Assembly (NCBI GenBank): GCA_030068075.1
Contig: CM057843.1
Coordinates: 36,055,332 to 36,119,331, forward strand
Direction of reading: 5' to 3'
DNA: 64,000 bases
From: Paguma larvata
Lineage: Eukaryota > Chordata > Mammalia > Carnivora > Viverridae
Part shown: one piece after another, positions 43,415 through 60,599 of the stretch
Position numbering within the stretch: the first letter of the stretch is position 1
How the letters are laid out: every line of letters begins with the position of its first letter
Made by a program: the position numbers and the translations under genes
The notes under the pieces: model-generated
Told to the model about the DNA's origin: nothing
Databases searched by the model: none
Seen by the model: only the letters and a program-made list of their open reading frames with translations

Positions 43415-44535
43415 AATACATGCTATCTTATTTTCTATGTGTTTAAATCTATTAAATTCTAATCAAACTATGTATTTTACATTTTTCAAATGATAAAAAT
43501 AAACAAAAATGGTAAAATGCCACTGCAATATTCTAGCCAAATATACCTTCAACAAATTGTAAAGTAACTAAACTAAAATTCACAGGAGAGAAGTCAAATT
43601 AGTATACCTAGTTTTATTTACTTGTAACTTGGAATTCATATATTCCCTTCTCCACCTTTTTGTTATTAGTGGTTAAAAATGGATAGTAATCAAGTTGGCA
43701 AATATGAAATTAAAGATACTTTACAACAGGACTGTTTAACTACACGTAAGTCATAGACCATTCAAGTTTTATGTTTTTTTTTAATAAAAGGTTACTTTTT
43801 ATAACCTAACCATAAATTAAAACTACTCAATTCCTTGGTTAATGGCTTTCCCCTATAAAGTAGATTAACTATTCTTTTGAAATCTTAAACTTGAATACAT
43901 GCACATTTATTAAAGGTCCCAACGGTCTCCCTTCCTATATCGAATCGTTTTTGTTCTTTCCTGTTTGCTGAAACAGGAAAAGAGACAATACAATGCTGCC
44001 ATGTCTGTGCTGCAATAGAAAACTTGGTATAAAAAGGCCACTACCTAACGGCTCTGTCTACTTACAGGGAGGGCATAATCAGCACTGTCTATATCTCTAC
44101 TGTCTGAACTCACTGTGACGGGTCCTAGAGTACTTATAGGACTTTAAATAATCCCTCGTGTATTTCTTTATCATGAAGTATATATTAATTTCTGTTCAAC
44201 TGTTGGATAATGGTAACATAATTTTCAACATTACAAGGACCAAGTCTTACATTACTGGCTTCAAACAGTTAAAATTCCTAGTAACTGGTATAAATCATAA
44301 GAATTTAAAGAGTAGCTTTTAGTTCTAGTAGAAACAGTTTTAGTAGAAATAGTTCCTTACAACTATAAGCTAAGGACTACTAGCAACACTACCTAGAGAC
44401 AGGTTATAACCACTTCTAACCCCTCTGATTTTAAGACCCTCTGAATAACCAGACACAAAGAACATTTACACTTAAAAGCCCCGAGAGAAAATAAGTAAGT
44501 AATGAAGGAAACTCATCAAAAACAAGCTAAAACAT

Positions 44536-44760
44536 GGGGTGCCTGGGTGGCTGAGTCGGTTAAGCATCTGACTTTGGCTCAGGTCATGATCTCCAAGTTC
44601 ACTGGTTCGAGCCCTGCCTTGGCCTCTGTGCTGACGGCTCAGAGCCTGGAGTATGCTTCAGATTCTGTGTCTCCCTGTCTCTCTGTCCCACTCCCCACTC
44701 ACGCTCTGTCTCTCTCTCTTCAAAACTAAACATTAAAAACTTAAAAAAAAAAAAAAAAAA
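44536..44760 (+). mobile_element. CAN-SINE with target-site duplication
   Basis: Flanks AAACAAGCTAAAACA and AAACAAGCTAACACA; long pure A-tail suggests a young insertion. Confidence 0.95.
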
Positions 44761-44869
44761 AAACAAGCTAACACAATAATGATGGGAAAAAATGAAGTAG
44801 CATTGATATAAAATTCAGTCTCCATCAAAGATACACATGTATACAAAATGACCTGCGAACCCTTAGCAC

Positions 44870-45485
44870 AAGCTGCTCCCTCTTCCTGGACCATTTTTAC
44901 CCCCTTCACTCACTCCCTCACTTCAGTCAGCTCCTCAGTGAGGGCTGCTCCGACCACACCACGTACACTCACAACCCAGCCTGCTGCACCCCCATCACTT
45001 CTGATCTCTCTTAATGCTCTAGTTTTTTTCCACTGAACTTACCATGTAAAAAACTACAAGGTATTCTTATTTTGTTTATTCTCACTCTTCCTCTCCTCCC
45101 CAATGAAATGTAAATCCCACAAAAGCAAAGATTTTCATTCATTTTGTTCACCGATGTATCCTCAGTGGCTAGAAGAGTGCTGAGAACATAGTAGCCAGGG
45201 CGCCTGGGTGGCTCAGTCGGCTGAGCGTCCGACCTCGGCTCAGGTCATGATCTCACGGTTCGTGAGTTTGAGCCCTGCTTTGGGCTCTGTGCTGATGGCT
45301 CAGAGCCTGGAGCCTGCTTTGGATTCTGTGTCTCCCCCTCTCTCTGCCCTTCTGCTGCTTGTGCTCTGTCTCTCTGCCTCTCGAAAAATGAATAAATGTT
45401 AAAAAAAAAAAAAAATTAAGAAAAAAAAAAGAACATAGTAGCCACTCAGGAAACATCTGTCAGTGATGACTAACTGAATGAACAC
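44870..45485 (+). repeat. L2-like fragment split by a SINE
   Basis: TTGTTCACCGATGTATCCTC and AGTGCTGAGAACATAGTAG, then AACTGAATGAACACATAA beyond the SINE, follow the L2 3' end. Confidence 0.6.
45198..45429 (+). mobile_element. CAN-SINE inserted in L2
   Basis: Flanks both GAACATAGTAGCCA (45184-45197, 45431-45444); near-consensus body. Confidence 0.95.
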
Positions 45486-45660
45486 ATAATTATGGATATA
45501 ATGAATAGACTCGGAGCGGTATGTTTGTGTTCCCACTGGGGAGGAGGTAAGACTGAACCTGATTTTAATCAGCCAAGAGGTCAGATCAATAAAGGTACAC
45601 GCAGGGACGCAAATCACTCCACATTTCCCCCTTTCACGACTAATCAATAACACATAATTA

Positions 45661-45966
<306 letters not shown>

Positions 45967-45969
45967 TTA

Positions 45970-46600
45970 AACGTTATTGCTAAATAACAGGCGTCGGTGA
46001 GGATGTGGAAAAATTGGAAGTCTCGTGTCCTGCAGGTGAGAACGTAAAGTGGGAGGTAAAACACTATGGAAAGCAGTATGGCAGCTCCTAAAAAAAATTA
46101 AACGTAAAATTAAAACACAGAATTAAAACTAAACAGAGTATTAACAAGATCCAGCAATCCCTCTTCTGGGTTTACATCCAAAAGAACTAAAAGTGGGATC
46201 GTGAGCAGGTATTTCCTAACAGCATGAGTCACACGGGCAAAGAGCAGAAGCAACCCGAGTGTCCGACAACAGCCGAGTGGCTGAACGGAACGTAGTGTCT
46301 ACATACCACGGAGTGCGAGTCAGCCTCAAAAGGAAGGGCATTCTGACGCGAGCCCCAACACGGATGAACCCTGGAGACACTATGCTAAGTGAAACGAGCC
46401 AGTCACAAAAGGCCGAATACTGTTTGACCACACTTATATAAGGTACCTGGAGTAGTCGAGTCACAAAGTAGAATGGTGGTTGCCAGGGGCTCGGGGGAGG
46501 AGGGAAGTAGAATAGGGAGAACAGAACGGGATGGAATTTCAGTTTTACAAGATGAGAAGAGTTCTGGAGACGCGCGGCAGCAATGGCATTCATGACAATG
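45970..46600 (+). mobile_element. L1 3'-end fragment
   Basis: GGTGAGGATGTGGAAAAATTGG, TGGAAAGCAGTATGGCAGC and GTGGTTGCCAGGGGCTCGGG follow the L1 ORF2 end and 3'UTR. Confidence 0.75.
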
Positions 46601-47350
46601 TGAATGTACTTAATGACAATAAACTGTGGCATTTTGTGTATTTTTAAACTAGAGAGACACTTTCAGAATAAAAACATAAAAATGGTTAAAATGGTAAATT
46701 TTATTAAAATTTTTCAATTATTATTGCTGGAACCAGCCTTAGTGGCTATCTCATCTAAGGTCCCGCTCAATACAAGGACTGTTCTTTGAAGCGGGGTCAC
46801 CTCCTATTGACCAAGGCAGACACAGCTGATTCCCTAAGGAAGCCCTGTAGAGAGTCCAGTTTGTGCAACATTTTTTATTACGCTCTTTCTTATAGTGACA
46901 CCTCTATTCCCACATTCTGTTGACAAATCTCCAAATACAGTTTTAATATCAATCTGGAGTCTTCTCTTCTCTGGGCCAAACAACCCTAGTTCTTTCTACC
47001 ATTTCTGACTCCCATGTGGCAGTGCTTAGACCATTACCTAACTTAAGTCTCTTTTGGGTGCTTCTTAGCTTACTGGTAATATTCCTTCTAAATGCACACC
47101 CAAGTTCTATGGGATTTGGCCGACACATGCTATAGTGGCGCTATTTCGTCCCTCTAATCTGGAAACTGCTAGTCCCATGAAACCTAAAACCGTAATGGTA
47201 CTGAACTTTTCCGGCACTCATGTGATACTGTTGCTTCATATATTTAAAAACAGGAACTCTATAGCAGCTAATTACATGAAGACAATTTAAATGAGCTGCT
47301 GGTAACTATTCACTTAGGATAGTCTACAGATAAAAAACAAACTGCGCCTT

Positions 47351-47582
47351 GGGGCACCTGGGTGGCTCAGGCGGTTAAGCGTCTGGTTAAGCGTCTGACT
47401 TCGGCTCAGGTCACGATTTCACCACTTGTGAGTTCAAGCCCTGCGCTGGGCTCTGTGCTGACTGCTCAGAGCCTGGAGCCTGCTTCTGATTCTGTGTCTC
47501 CCTCTCTCTCTCTGTCCCTCTCCTGCTCACACTCTGTCTCTCTCTCTCAAAAATAAATAAACCTTAAAACACACACACACAC
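47351..47582 (+). mobile_element. CAN-SINE with (CA)n in tail
   Basis: Carries a short duplicate GTTAAGCGTCTG in the head; flanks AACTGCGCCTT and AACTGTGCCTT. Confidence 0.94.
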
Positions 47583-47930
47583 AACTGTGCCTTTAATAAC
47601 GGATTTAAACAGAATATGCTTGTTGGGTACAGGTTTTCCAAAATCTTTATGAACAAATCAGTCCTCAGCTACAGCCTAATGACAAGAGGGGACATACAGT
47701 CCTGTGACCGTAACTCTTGCATACAGACATAGTGTGTGGTATTCATACAAGTACAGTCACTGAAAAATCCATTTGTTCCTACTTCATAAACATGTAAATG
47801 AGCTTGACCTTAAATGGTCAAATCTGGCATTAAAGAACGTGGTATGAAATGAATGCACAGTTGCTTGACCAGAGAAGAGATCACACACTTTAGGATTTAA
47901 GCATCTGAACAACTTAATTCATTTCAGTTA

Positions 47931-48146
<216 letters not shown>

Positions 48147-48399
48147 TTAAAGCTATGAAGTGTTTGGCGGAAAGAACACAGTAACTGAAGCACATGTATA
48201 AAGGATGCCGTTTTAGCAAATGTCATTTAAAAACTACCTCAAAATAGGAGTAATGCTTTGCTGATATGAACACAGAAAGAGAAATTTTATGTACATTTCA
48301 AACAGTAAAATTCTACAATAAGGTACCCAGTGAAAACATGAATATCAGAGACAATGTAATGGGCAATTGGCCCTCAACCTACATTCTTTTTTCTGTTTG

Positions 48400-48595
48400 A
48401 TTTTAAGTTTATTTTTTATTTATTTTTCAAAAAAGAGTGAGGGGCAGAGAGACAAGGAGAGGTAGAATCCCAACCAGGCTCCACACTGTCAGTGCAGAGC
48501 CCAACGTGGGGCTCGGTCCTACGAACCATGAGATCATGACCTGAGCCAAAATCGAGAGTCGGACACTTAACCGACTGAGCCACCCAGGTGCTCCT
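48400..48595 (-). mobile_element. CAN-SINE, minus
   Basis: T-rich left end and GAGCCACCCAGGTGCTCC right end. Confidence 0.92.
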
Positions 48596-50680
48596 AAGCC
48601 TCCACTCTTAAATGGACACAGGTTCTATTTCCTATGTAGACGGGAGGACGAGGGTAGGGCCATGAAACTGTCAACTCATCTAGGGAATCAGAGAACCAAG
48701 TCTCAGTATTTCTCAGTCCATTCACTCCAGATCAAGCCAGTGAAACTAACAGCCAACTAGAAGATTCCTAGAGTCACCGCCACCATTAAGTGTCAGCAGT
48801 ACAGGATCTAGCACCGTCCCCTTCCCCCACTGATACAACTCAGCAAACCAGCCAACAGCTAACACCAAACCACAACTGGGACTAAGATAAATCTGAATTG
48901 AAGAGACATTTTGACAATTCACTGCCTTCTAGTAGTACAAGTTTGCCCAAGTCATTTCTTTAACCTGGCAATAAAGTAACACCATATTTTGCCCAACTGA
49001 ATTTTCTGGACCCTACTTATTGGATTATTAGTAGGACTTTTAGAGTCATTCAATGTGTTTTAATACAATGAACTGATCAAACAGTTTTAATGCTTGGCAA
49101 AGCAGGGGATACAATGATTAATAAAACATGTTCCTTGCCTGCTAAGAGATTACTGTATATTTAGAAAACAGATTCCTAAAAAATATAATATATGTGTGTG
49201 TGTGTGTGTACGTATGTATATGTGTATGTGTATGTAAATGGTAAGCTCAGTAGAGGGCCAGGCAAGACTCTAGGGGCACAGAGAAAAAAAGTTTTTTATA
49301 GTCTTTTAAATACATTGTTTATTTACTATTTGGTAATAATATCTACTTAAATTTACAATGCTAAATCTACTTAATAAAATTTGACAGCTTTTATTCCTTT
49401 CAAGAACTTGAGGATTATCAGCTACGATGCAGTCCACACTGCCAAATATCAATGAATGACAGAGATAGAGACTAGAGGCCTCCATCGTTACAACGATTTA
49501 ACAGCAAGTGCTTCAGATGTAGACGGTCGAAGGGTTCTGAAGAGTAACCTGAACTGAAGACCTGGTGCTCTCACTATCAGGAACCAGAAAGGTGGGTCTG
49601 AGTCTACAGAAATAAGGAATAAGAAAAACCTATGTTTACCCATTTGGTTAAATATGGGGATAGATGAAAGCTGGGGAGACACATCTACCACCCACTGCCC
49701 CCCTCCCCCGCAACACATACATAGAGTTCCTACCGCTAAGCAATACAGAACCATTTCTCCACCTCATCCCTCTGTGAAGGGATGCATAAAACTATAGTCA
49801 AAATACACAGACTTAGAACGGTGATATGAGGAGCTTGGGAAATCTCTATCCCAGACAGACAGCTGTTAAGCTGGTCAAAATTAGCAGACAATCATTCGAA
49901 GTCTCTGGAGACTGATTCAAGAGTTTACAAGAACTTGAGAAGCATTTATTCAACAAAGTCTACAGACACCTAGTAAGAAGAGGGAGACCAGGGCATTCAA
50001 GCTAGGGGACTGCACCCAGCCCCCCCACAGCTCTGTGTCATAGAAAGGCTGTCGTAGCAGCTGAGGGGCGGCTCCCATCTCCTCGGTCTAGCTCCCTGGT
50101 ATGAAAGAGTCATTCTAGGCGGTTTTGGAGCTGGTGGCCATCAGATCCCATCTGCCACAGCTCCGTGCTGCAGAAGGCCTAGACTGAACAGTTAACAGCA
50201 GCTGATTTTCTTGTACTGACTTCTAACTATAGACCTCTGATCAACTTAAGCAAAGACGAATTACTATCACATACTTAAGACCCATTTCTTTGTAAATAAA
50301 ATGAGTAAAGCATGAGACTCGACAGAAGAGAGGTAAACGGAGCTCACAGATCAGACACCACTCCTCTAAGGACCAACAAGCACACGCCCTCCTCTGGGTT
50401 TCCCGAAGTCCAGAACCCTACTTGCTTATGACAGCCAGAACCTAACCCAAGGGTCTCTGGCCTGCTGGCCCTAAAAGCCTTCACCAGGTTTCGGTCTGCT
50501 GCCTGATCTGACCACACTACCCGCATTCTCTCTGAACCTAAGAAGTCAGGAACTGCGAGAGAACCATACAAGTTAGATAGTACCTAGTAGCTTCGCAACA
50601 CCATCATCTGGGCCTGGGTGATCTCTCTGGAGATCCTGGAGCACAGGTTCTGCAACTGAATTCTGCAATTCAAGTCTTAC

Positions 50681-51121
50681 TCCTTTTTTTAAGTTTACTT
50701 ATTTATTTTGAAAGACAGTGAGTGTGTGTGCACACAAGTGGAGAAGGGGCAGAGAGAGGAGGAAAGAAGAGAATCCTAAGCAGGCACCAAGCTCAGGGCA
50801 AAGCCTGAAGCAGGGTTCAGCCTCACAACCTCGAGATCATTATCAAGAGTCAGATGCTTGGGGTGGGCGCCTGGGTGACTCAATCAGTTGAATGTCCAAC
50901 TTTGGCTCAGGTCATGATCTCACGGCTCATGAGTTCGAGCCCTATGTCAGGCTCTGTGCTGACAACTCAGAGGCTGGAGCCTGTTTCAGACTCTGTGTCT
51001 CCCTCTCTCTCTGCCCTTCCCCTGCTTGTGCTCTCTCTCTCTCTCTCTCAAAAATAAATAAACATTAAAAATTTTTTTAAAAAAGTCGGATGCTTAACCA
51101 GCTGAGCCACCAGGTGCCCCT
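50681..51121 (-). mobile_element. CAN-SINE, minus, split by another SINE
   Basis: Two halves, 50681-50859 and 51081-51121 (ending GAGCCACCAGGTGCCCC), separated by a plus-strand SINE. This host copy must be older than the inserted one. Confidence 0.93.
50860..51080 (+). mobile_element. CAN-SINE nested inside a minus CAN-SINE
   Basis: Inserted in opposite orientation; the host sequence is duplicated as AGAGTCAGATGCTT and AAAGTCGGATGCTT. Confidence 0.94.
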
Positions 51122-51140
51122 CAAATGAGTTATCATTTTT

Positions 51141-51405
51141 GGGGTGGCTGGGTGGCTCAGTCAGCTGAGCGTCTGACTCTTGATTTCAGCTCCAGTCATG
51201 AGTCCAGGATCGTGGGATCCAGCTCCAAGTCAGGCTTTGCTGACTACACAGAGCCTGCTTTGTCTGGATTCTCTATCTCCTTTTCTCTCTGTCCCTCTTC
51301 TGCTCATGCTCTCTCGCTCTCAAAAATAAACCAACACACTCTCTGTCTCTGCCCTTCTCCCCTGCTTGCACCTACTCTGTCTCTAAAATTAAAAAATAAG
51401 TAAAA
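51141..51405 (+). mobile_element. CAN-SINE with repeated 3' part
   Basis: After the first AAAAATAAA tail, a second CTCTGTCTCTGCCCTTCTCC segment follows, so the 3' end is duplicated. Confidence 0.9.
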
Positions 51406-51474
51406 AATAATGATGATTCATCTGAGTATGCACTATGATATATAATCATAGTCTATTTTAGATGGCTAACTAAT

Positions 51475-51698
51475 GGGGCGCCCGAGTGGCTCAGTCGGTT
51501 AAGCATCCAACTCTTGGCCTCGGCACAGGTCATGAACTCGGGTCAGGTCAGGTTCGAGCCCCACATCGGGCTCTGTGCTGACAGACCGGAGCCTGCCTTG
51601 GGCTTCTCTCTCTCCATCTCTCTCTCTCTGTCCTTCCCCCATGTGCACACACGCTCACTCTCTCGCTCAAAATAAATAAATAAATAAACTTAAAAGAA
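51475..51698 (+). mobile_element. CAN-SINE with target-site duplication
   Basis: Flanks TATTTTAGATGGCTAA and TATTTTAGATGGTTAA; carries an extra GGTCAGGTCAGG in the body. Confidence 0.95.
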
Positions 51699-51795
51699 TA
51701 TTTTAGATGGTTAATAATTATACGAAGATAATATTGGCTTTTCTTTTAAATGAAGTCATATATTTTGTATTTTGGAATAAGAAATGTAAATCAAA

Positions 51796-51904
51796 GGGTG
51801 CCTGGCTGGCTCAGTCAGTGGGGTACAAGACTCGATCTCTGGGTTCTGAGTGTGAGCCCCACATTGGATGTAGAGATTACTTAAAAATAAAATCTTTAAA
51901 AAAA
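51796..51904 (+). mobile_element. Short, older CAN-SINE subtype
   Basis: About 109 bp: tRNA-like part then AGAGATTACTTAAAAATAAA, lacking the CT run; an older carnivore SINE form. Flanks share AAATGTAAATC. Confidence 0.85.
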
Positions 51905-51953
51905 AATGTAAATCTAATCTAATCAAAATGTAAATCAAAGTTTTGTTTTCCAC

Positions 51954-52001
51954 GGGGGGGGGGGGGGGGGGGGTGGGGCGGGGGCGGGGGGAGAAGGGGG
52001 G
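51954..52001 (+). repeat. G-rich tract with a 20-base G run
   Basis: 20 G in a row (51954-51973), then G runs of 4, 5, 6 and 6. Far beyond the minimum for a G-quadruplex on the plus strand, which is the HELZ template strand; C-rich in the transcript. Confidence 0.9.
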
Positions 52002-52142
52002 TGTCATCTTAACAAATCAATGTTACAGGGAAAGAATAAACTTCGCATATTATTTTCATGCAAATAATGCACAATAAGATGTCAACCCAAAATCTTAAAT
52101 AGATGCTCCACAATAACAAACTACGTGACTGCGAAAATGTTA

Positions 52143-54993
<2,851 letters not shown>

Positions 54994-56259
54994 TCATCAA
55001 CTTAAATCATTATTTAAAGAACAGAGATGACAAGAAGTAACTATTTTACCCAATAATAGATATGAAATGGTATCTGATGCTAAGGGCCCCAAGATGAACA
55101 GTTGAGGGAGAAATATATAAAAAAGATATTTTAAGCACAAAAGAGCAGCTTTTCACCATAAAGAAGGACCAGCAACTAAACACTAACAGTCCTCTATTTA
55201 TGTGGTGAAACATCGAAATTAAACAATGGGAGGCGATAAGTAATTCTAACTTTATCATGCATATTAAACATTAAAATAAAGAAAATCGTACCTAAAATCT
55301 AATAGAAGGGAGAAAGTTATAATCTAACCTTTACTGAAACAAAGGGGAGAGGGTACTGATTAGCAGATTCACTAATTTGATTATTTAGGGTTTTTTTCAT
55401 GTGTTTGTATATGCGGGTAGATAACTGTTTAGTCTAAGAGCCTACCCTGTCTGGGCGGGGGGAGGCGGGGAATCGGTGTGCATAAAGTGAAAGACAGATG
55501 TCAAGAACATGTCATCTAATGTCCCCCAGATGCAAGCCCTACAGTAAGAGGCATCCCACGTCCTGACTGCTGCCACCAGTCACTCTGGGGCACAGGATTC
55601 TGGGTACAGAAAGGAGGAGAAAGTCCTGTGGCCCCCGAGGTGGGAAGGAGGCAGAAATCTCCTCACCGTCTCAACGTGGAGAAGGAAAAAGTTCTGCCCT
55701 ACTGCCAACACACTGAGGCAGGAAGAGGGGGGGCCTTCTTTTAACTAGCACAGCAAAGAAACAAAATGGCTTCTCAACAAAATGACAAGTTATAATAAAA
55801 CTCTTTGGATTAAGTAGCTAGCTGCCTGTGAGGAGAGCCCAAGAACTTAACCTCTATTTCTATGTATAGCAGCAAGTTCCAAACCATCTTTCATGCAACT
55901 TTCTAACGCAACTTGTTTTTAGGTTGGGAACTTTCTAAATCGTACTGACTGGCAGTAATAACCACCTGTACTGTCCATTCATACAAATGGTTATGGTTGA
56001 TAGTACACGTATCAATAACTGTTGTCTATTTCCTGACAGTGCCCTAAACATGATACAGGCATGTGCATTTTTCTCCCTGTTAAGGAGACTTTATGCTTTT
56101 TGTCCTACAAAACTAATCACTTGAAAACTACTGTTTTCATTAGATAACATTTTAATTAAACAGAGGTAGGCTTGAACCAGCAACTGGATAAATCATGAAA
56201 CTGTTATAGCTATTGCTTTAAGCATAAAGCTAGTAGAGGTAACTTGAATTAATCAAATT

Positions 56260-56390
56260 GATTTAGCCTGAGCCTGCGTTTCCCTATCTATAAAAGAACC
56301 CTCCCTCCACAGGGCTAATCGGAGAATGAAATGAAATCAGGTATAAACAACACCCAGAACAAAGCACACAGGCAACTTTTAAGTGTTCTT
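56260..56390 (+). repeat. MIR-like fragment
   Basis: GCGTTTCCCTATCTATAAAA, ACAGGGCTAATCGGAGAATG and CAGAACAAAGCACACAGG fit the MIR 3' half. Confidence 0.55.
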
Positions 56391-57444
56391 CTACATTCTT
56401 GCTCTTCAAAGCCATTCTTAACTTTCTCATAAAACTCTACTGCTTCGGAGGCTTGGGCATTTCATCTAAGTGGCACACAGGCAGAGCAGAACCATAAAGT
56501 AATGAGACTGATTGTTAAATAAACATACCAAAATTTACATTTCAAATAAGTGTTGTTCCATTCAAAGAAGTCAGTTGGGAGGAAATAGAACTCATTCCAA
56601 TGATGCAGTCACTTTTCAAAACATTTTTGAAACTCTGCTTTTGTAACTGCCCTCACCAGCCAGCTATGAGCTGCGTGCACAAGAAAATAAGTCTCATTAC
56701 ATGAGAGGCACGTCTCTCTCTCTCTCTCTCTCTTTTTTTTTTATCCCTAATGGTATTGCTCAGTTTGATCACCTACCTTATTTACCAGACATGTCTCAGA
56801 AAGATTTTGAAGCTTTTCTAAAATTAAATCTACCCTCGGGAAAAAAAAGAAAAAGAAAAAGTTTGGCCACCATTCATTCATTTCAGATAAACAGAGGTTT
56901 ATCAAGGGCCTCCAGGCGTCTATACCCTGGGCCAGGTGCCAGGAATTCAAGGTGAAGAGAACAGGATCTACCTTCCAGGGACTCGAAGGTTCAAAAGAAT
57001 GTGTCACTGGCTCTGAAAGCAATTCCAAAAGGAGAGAGCAAAAAAGTGTTGAGCAATGCCAACCATTATAATATGGCGGCAATAAATGAATATTCTTCCA
57101 AAGCAAATACCTTAAAGTGGTACCACTTTCTGATGGTTAAGTTCTGCATATGTATCAGAATTACCGGTCACCTTACATCTGTACTTCATATAATATTAGC
57201 TTGATTGTACAGATTCCTGTACTTCAATATAATAATCTTAGTAGTAGGTCTAAAAAAACCTATCATGATGGCTGTCTCTACACTACACAACATAAAAGTA
57301 TTTTAAAACAAAAACTTGAGAAAATTGTAAAAAGCGCCACTATCCAAATTTGACTTTTTCGCATGACTGATAGTAAGTAAATACCATCTGATCAGAGAAC
57401 AAATAAAATAGTAGTCACTCAAGTGTCTAAACTAGGGGTTGACT

Positions 57445-57932
<488 letters not shown>

Positions 57933-58473
57933 TTATTAACATCTTACCAGCATTATAAAGAAAACGACATTATTATGTTAAGACTACCATACTTGGAAAC
58001 TCACAAATAAATCTGGTAACCATTGACACTCTGCTGAATTATAATTTGACATGCAGCTGTGACTTTGCCCTGCCAAAAACAGGATTCGAACATAAAGCAT
58101 ATGCACTATCACAAACTAAGGACCTATTTTTAAGTATTCAGGTTCATCTTACGAGAGAATGACACACAGTTTCATAAGCACTATAGTTTTTAAAATTCAA
58201 AACATTCCCATTTGGAAATTACCTTTTTTATAGAATAGTCTCATAAAAATATACTTAATTCATATTGTAATTATCTACGCTAACAACAAATAGTGAACTG
58301 CACACCTACAACAGAAACGTAAAAGTTATCTGTGCTTCACTTCAGAATATATTCTTATACATATATGTAAACAGACCTATAACTAAAGTTGTAAGGGAGA
58401 TTTATGGAAAGGGGATTTGAAAATAAATTTAAATTGTGGACAATCAGAAAATCTTAAGATTCTTGAGTATCTC

Positions 58474-58682
58474 GGGTGCCTGGGCTGCTCAAATTGGTTA
58501 AGCATCCGACTTTTGATTTCAGCTCAAGTCATTATCTCACACTTTGTCAGTTCAAGCCCCACATCCGGTTCTGTGCTGACAGCATGAAGCCTGGTTGGGA
58601 TCCTCTCTTCCTCTCTCTCTCTCTCTGCCCCTCCCCCTGCTCTCTCTCAAAAATAAATAATAAAACATTAAAATCAAAAGAA
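58474..58682 (+). mobile_element. CAN-SINE
   Basis: Head GGGTGCCTGGGCTGCTC; flanks share GAGTATCTC. Confidence 0.92.
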
Positions 58683-58879
58683 GAGTATCTCTTCCACTAA
58701 TTGCTAAAGAAAAATATTAATAGGCCTCATGCAACAGACTACTAAAATGGCACAGAAACAAGTCCTCCGCCCGTCCACTCCACCTCCCACCACCCGACTC
58801 TAACCCACTCACATATAACAAAGATCTATTGGGTGTCTACCATGCTGCAAGCACAGAGGCAAATCACATGATTTGCGAG

Positions 58880-59690
58880 CTTTCATAAAAGCTTTGATTT
58901 ACTCTGATTTTAATGGGAAGCCATCAGAGAGTTCTGCCAGGGCAGTCGCATGACCTGACTTTGTCGTTAAAGGACCACTCTGTACAGAATATATAGTTTG
59001 GAGAGGTAGGGGAAAGGGGCCAAACAGCAGTGTGCTCGTAGGGGAGGGAGGGGGAGGGGGCCGGACAGCGCTGTGCTCATAAACCAGCTCGGAGGGTGGG
59101 GGGTGGAGCTGATGTGTAGTGTTTGTTGACTTCCGTGGTGTATTTCAAGCTACCAACACGATGTCACTGAACATGAACTTGGGAAGACATGTACATGATT
59201 GGCTCTCACAAGCCATTCATGCTGGCTGCAACACACCGCCGACTGGAACAGGGGCAGGGGTAGCAGAGAGAGTTGGGGAGGCCGGTTAGGAGGTTGTTGC
59301 AAGGATCTGGAAAAGCAAAGAGGACAGCCTAGACCACGGCTGTAATAGTGAAGATGTGAAAACAGCTGGACTCACTACACGCTCTGAAGGTAACGCTGAC
59401 AGGACTTCACTGGTGGACCAGATGTGCAATTTAAAAGGCAGGGTGGTCCTGTGCCTTTGAAACTGGATGAACGACAGTGGTGTTTACAAAGATGGTGAAA
59501 GTCGAGGAACGGATCTGAAGTGGGAACTGAGAATTTGGTTCGGGACAAAGTCAACAGGAGCCGTCTATGTGGGGATGTCCAATCAGCAGGGGGACAGAGA
59601 AGCCTGAGGGTCAGAAGAACGCCTGGGACAAGGCCTGAACAGCTGGGGTGATATTTCAACCTTGGGACTACATGAGATCAGCTGGAGAGT
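58880..59690 (+). repeat. Old interspersed repeat, family unassigned
   Basis: GTCGCATGACCTGACTTTG...AAAGGACCACTCTG, GAGGTTGTTGCAAGGATCTGG and ATGTGGGGATGTCCAATCAG resemble a widespread ancient mammalian repeat, but I cannot name it. Limits are rough. Confidence 0.4.
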
Positions 59691-60379
59691 AAGTGCAGCT
59701 ACAAAAGCAACTAGTAAAAAAAAAGAATTCCTGATGGGAAAAGGAGAGGGGTACGGCAAAGGACACTGGCAAGAAGCCAGTAGGAGGAAACGACTCAGGG
59801 GAGTGTGGGGTCCGATCGTAGGATATAAACCTCATGTCACTAAATCTTCCGGACCCTCTCCGGGCCCATCAAGGTACTTGACGGGTCAGCGGCAGCCAGC
59901 TCTGTGCTCGTTCCCTCCCTGCGGTGCTCTCTTCCCTCAGCCTCCATGACTCGACCTCTCCTCGCCTTCCTTCTTCCTCTCCAGGGTAGGGCTCCTCCAG
60001 GCTTAGTCCTCACACACTCCTCTTCTTGGCCTCTGTTCTCCCCCTGACGATCTCAGGCCAATGGTTTCAATCACCACCAATAAATACTCTCATGACTCAC
60101 ATTCTTCTCTCTCCAGCCACGACCTCATCTCTGAGCTCCAGGATGCTATCGGACTTTCTATTCAACACTTGCTTCCTTTAGGACATTTCAAAGGCAGTTC
60201 AAATGTAATACGCACAAATCCTAACCTCCCGATCTTCTGAAAAGTATTCTTACCCTTTATGAAACACTTAGAACTGGTTATTGGTTTTAAGCAAAATAAA
60301 TAAATAAGTAAATAAATAAATAGTATTTAATAAATATTCCTAAGTATAAATTATAAGAGAAAAGTAAAGAAATACATTT

Positions 60380-60569
60380 TGGAACGCCTGAGTGGCTCAA
60401 TCAGTTGAGCATGTGACTCTTGATTTTTGGATCAGGTCATGATCCCAGGGTTATGGGATCAGCCCCACACTGAGCTTCATGCTGAACATGGAGCCTGCTT
60501 AAGATTCTCTCTCTCCCCCTGTCCCTCTCCCCGACTCGTGTGCTCTCTCTCTATAAAAGAGGAAAAAAA
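60380..60569 (+). mobile_element. CAN-SINE
   Basis: Head GGAACGCCTGAGTGGC; flanks AAAGAAATACATTTT and AGAGAAATGTATCTT are a diverged target-site duplication. Confidence 0.9.
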
Positions 60570-60599
60570 AAGAGAAATGTATCTTAAAAACATTACTCT

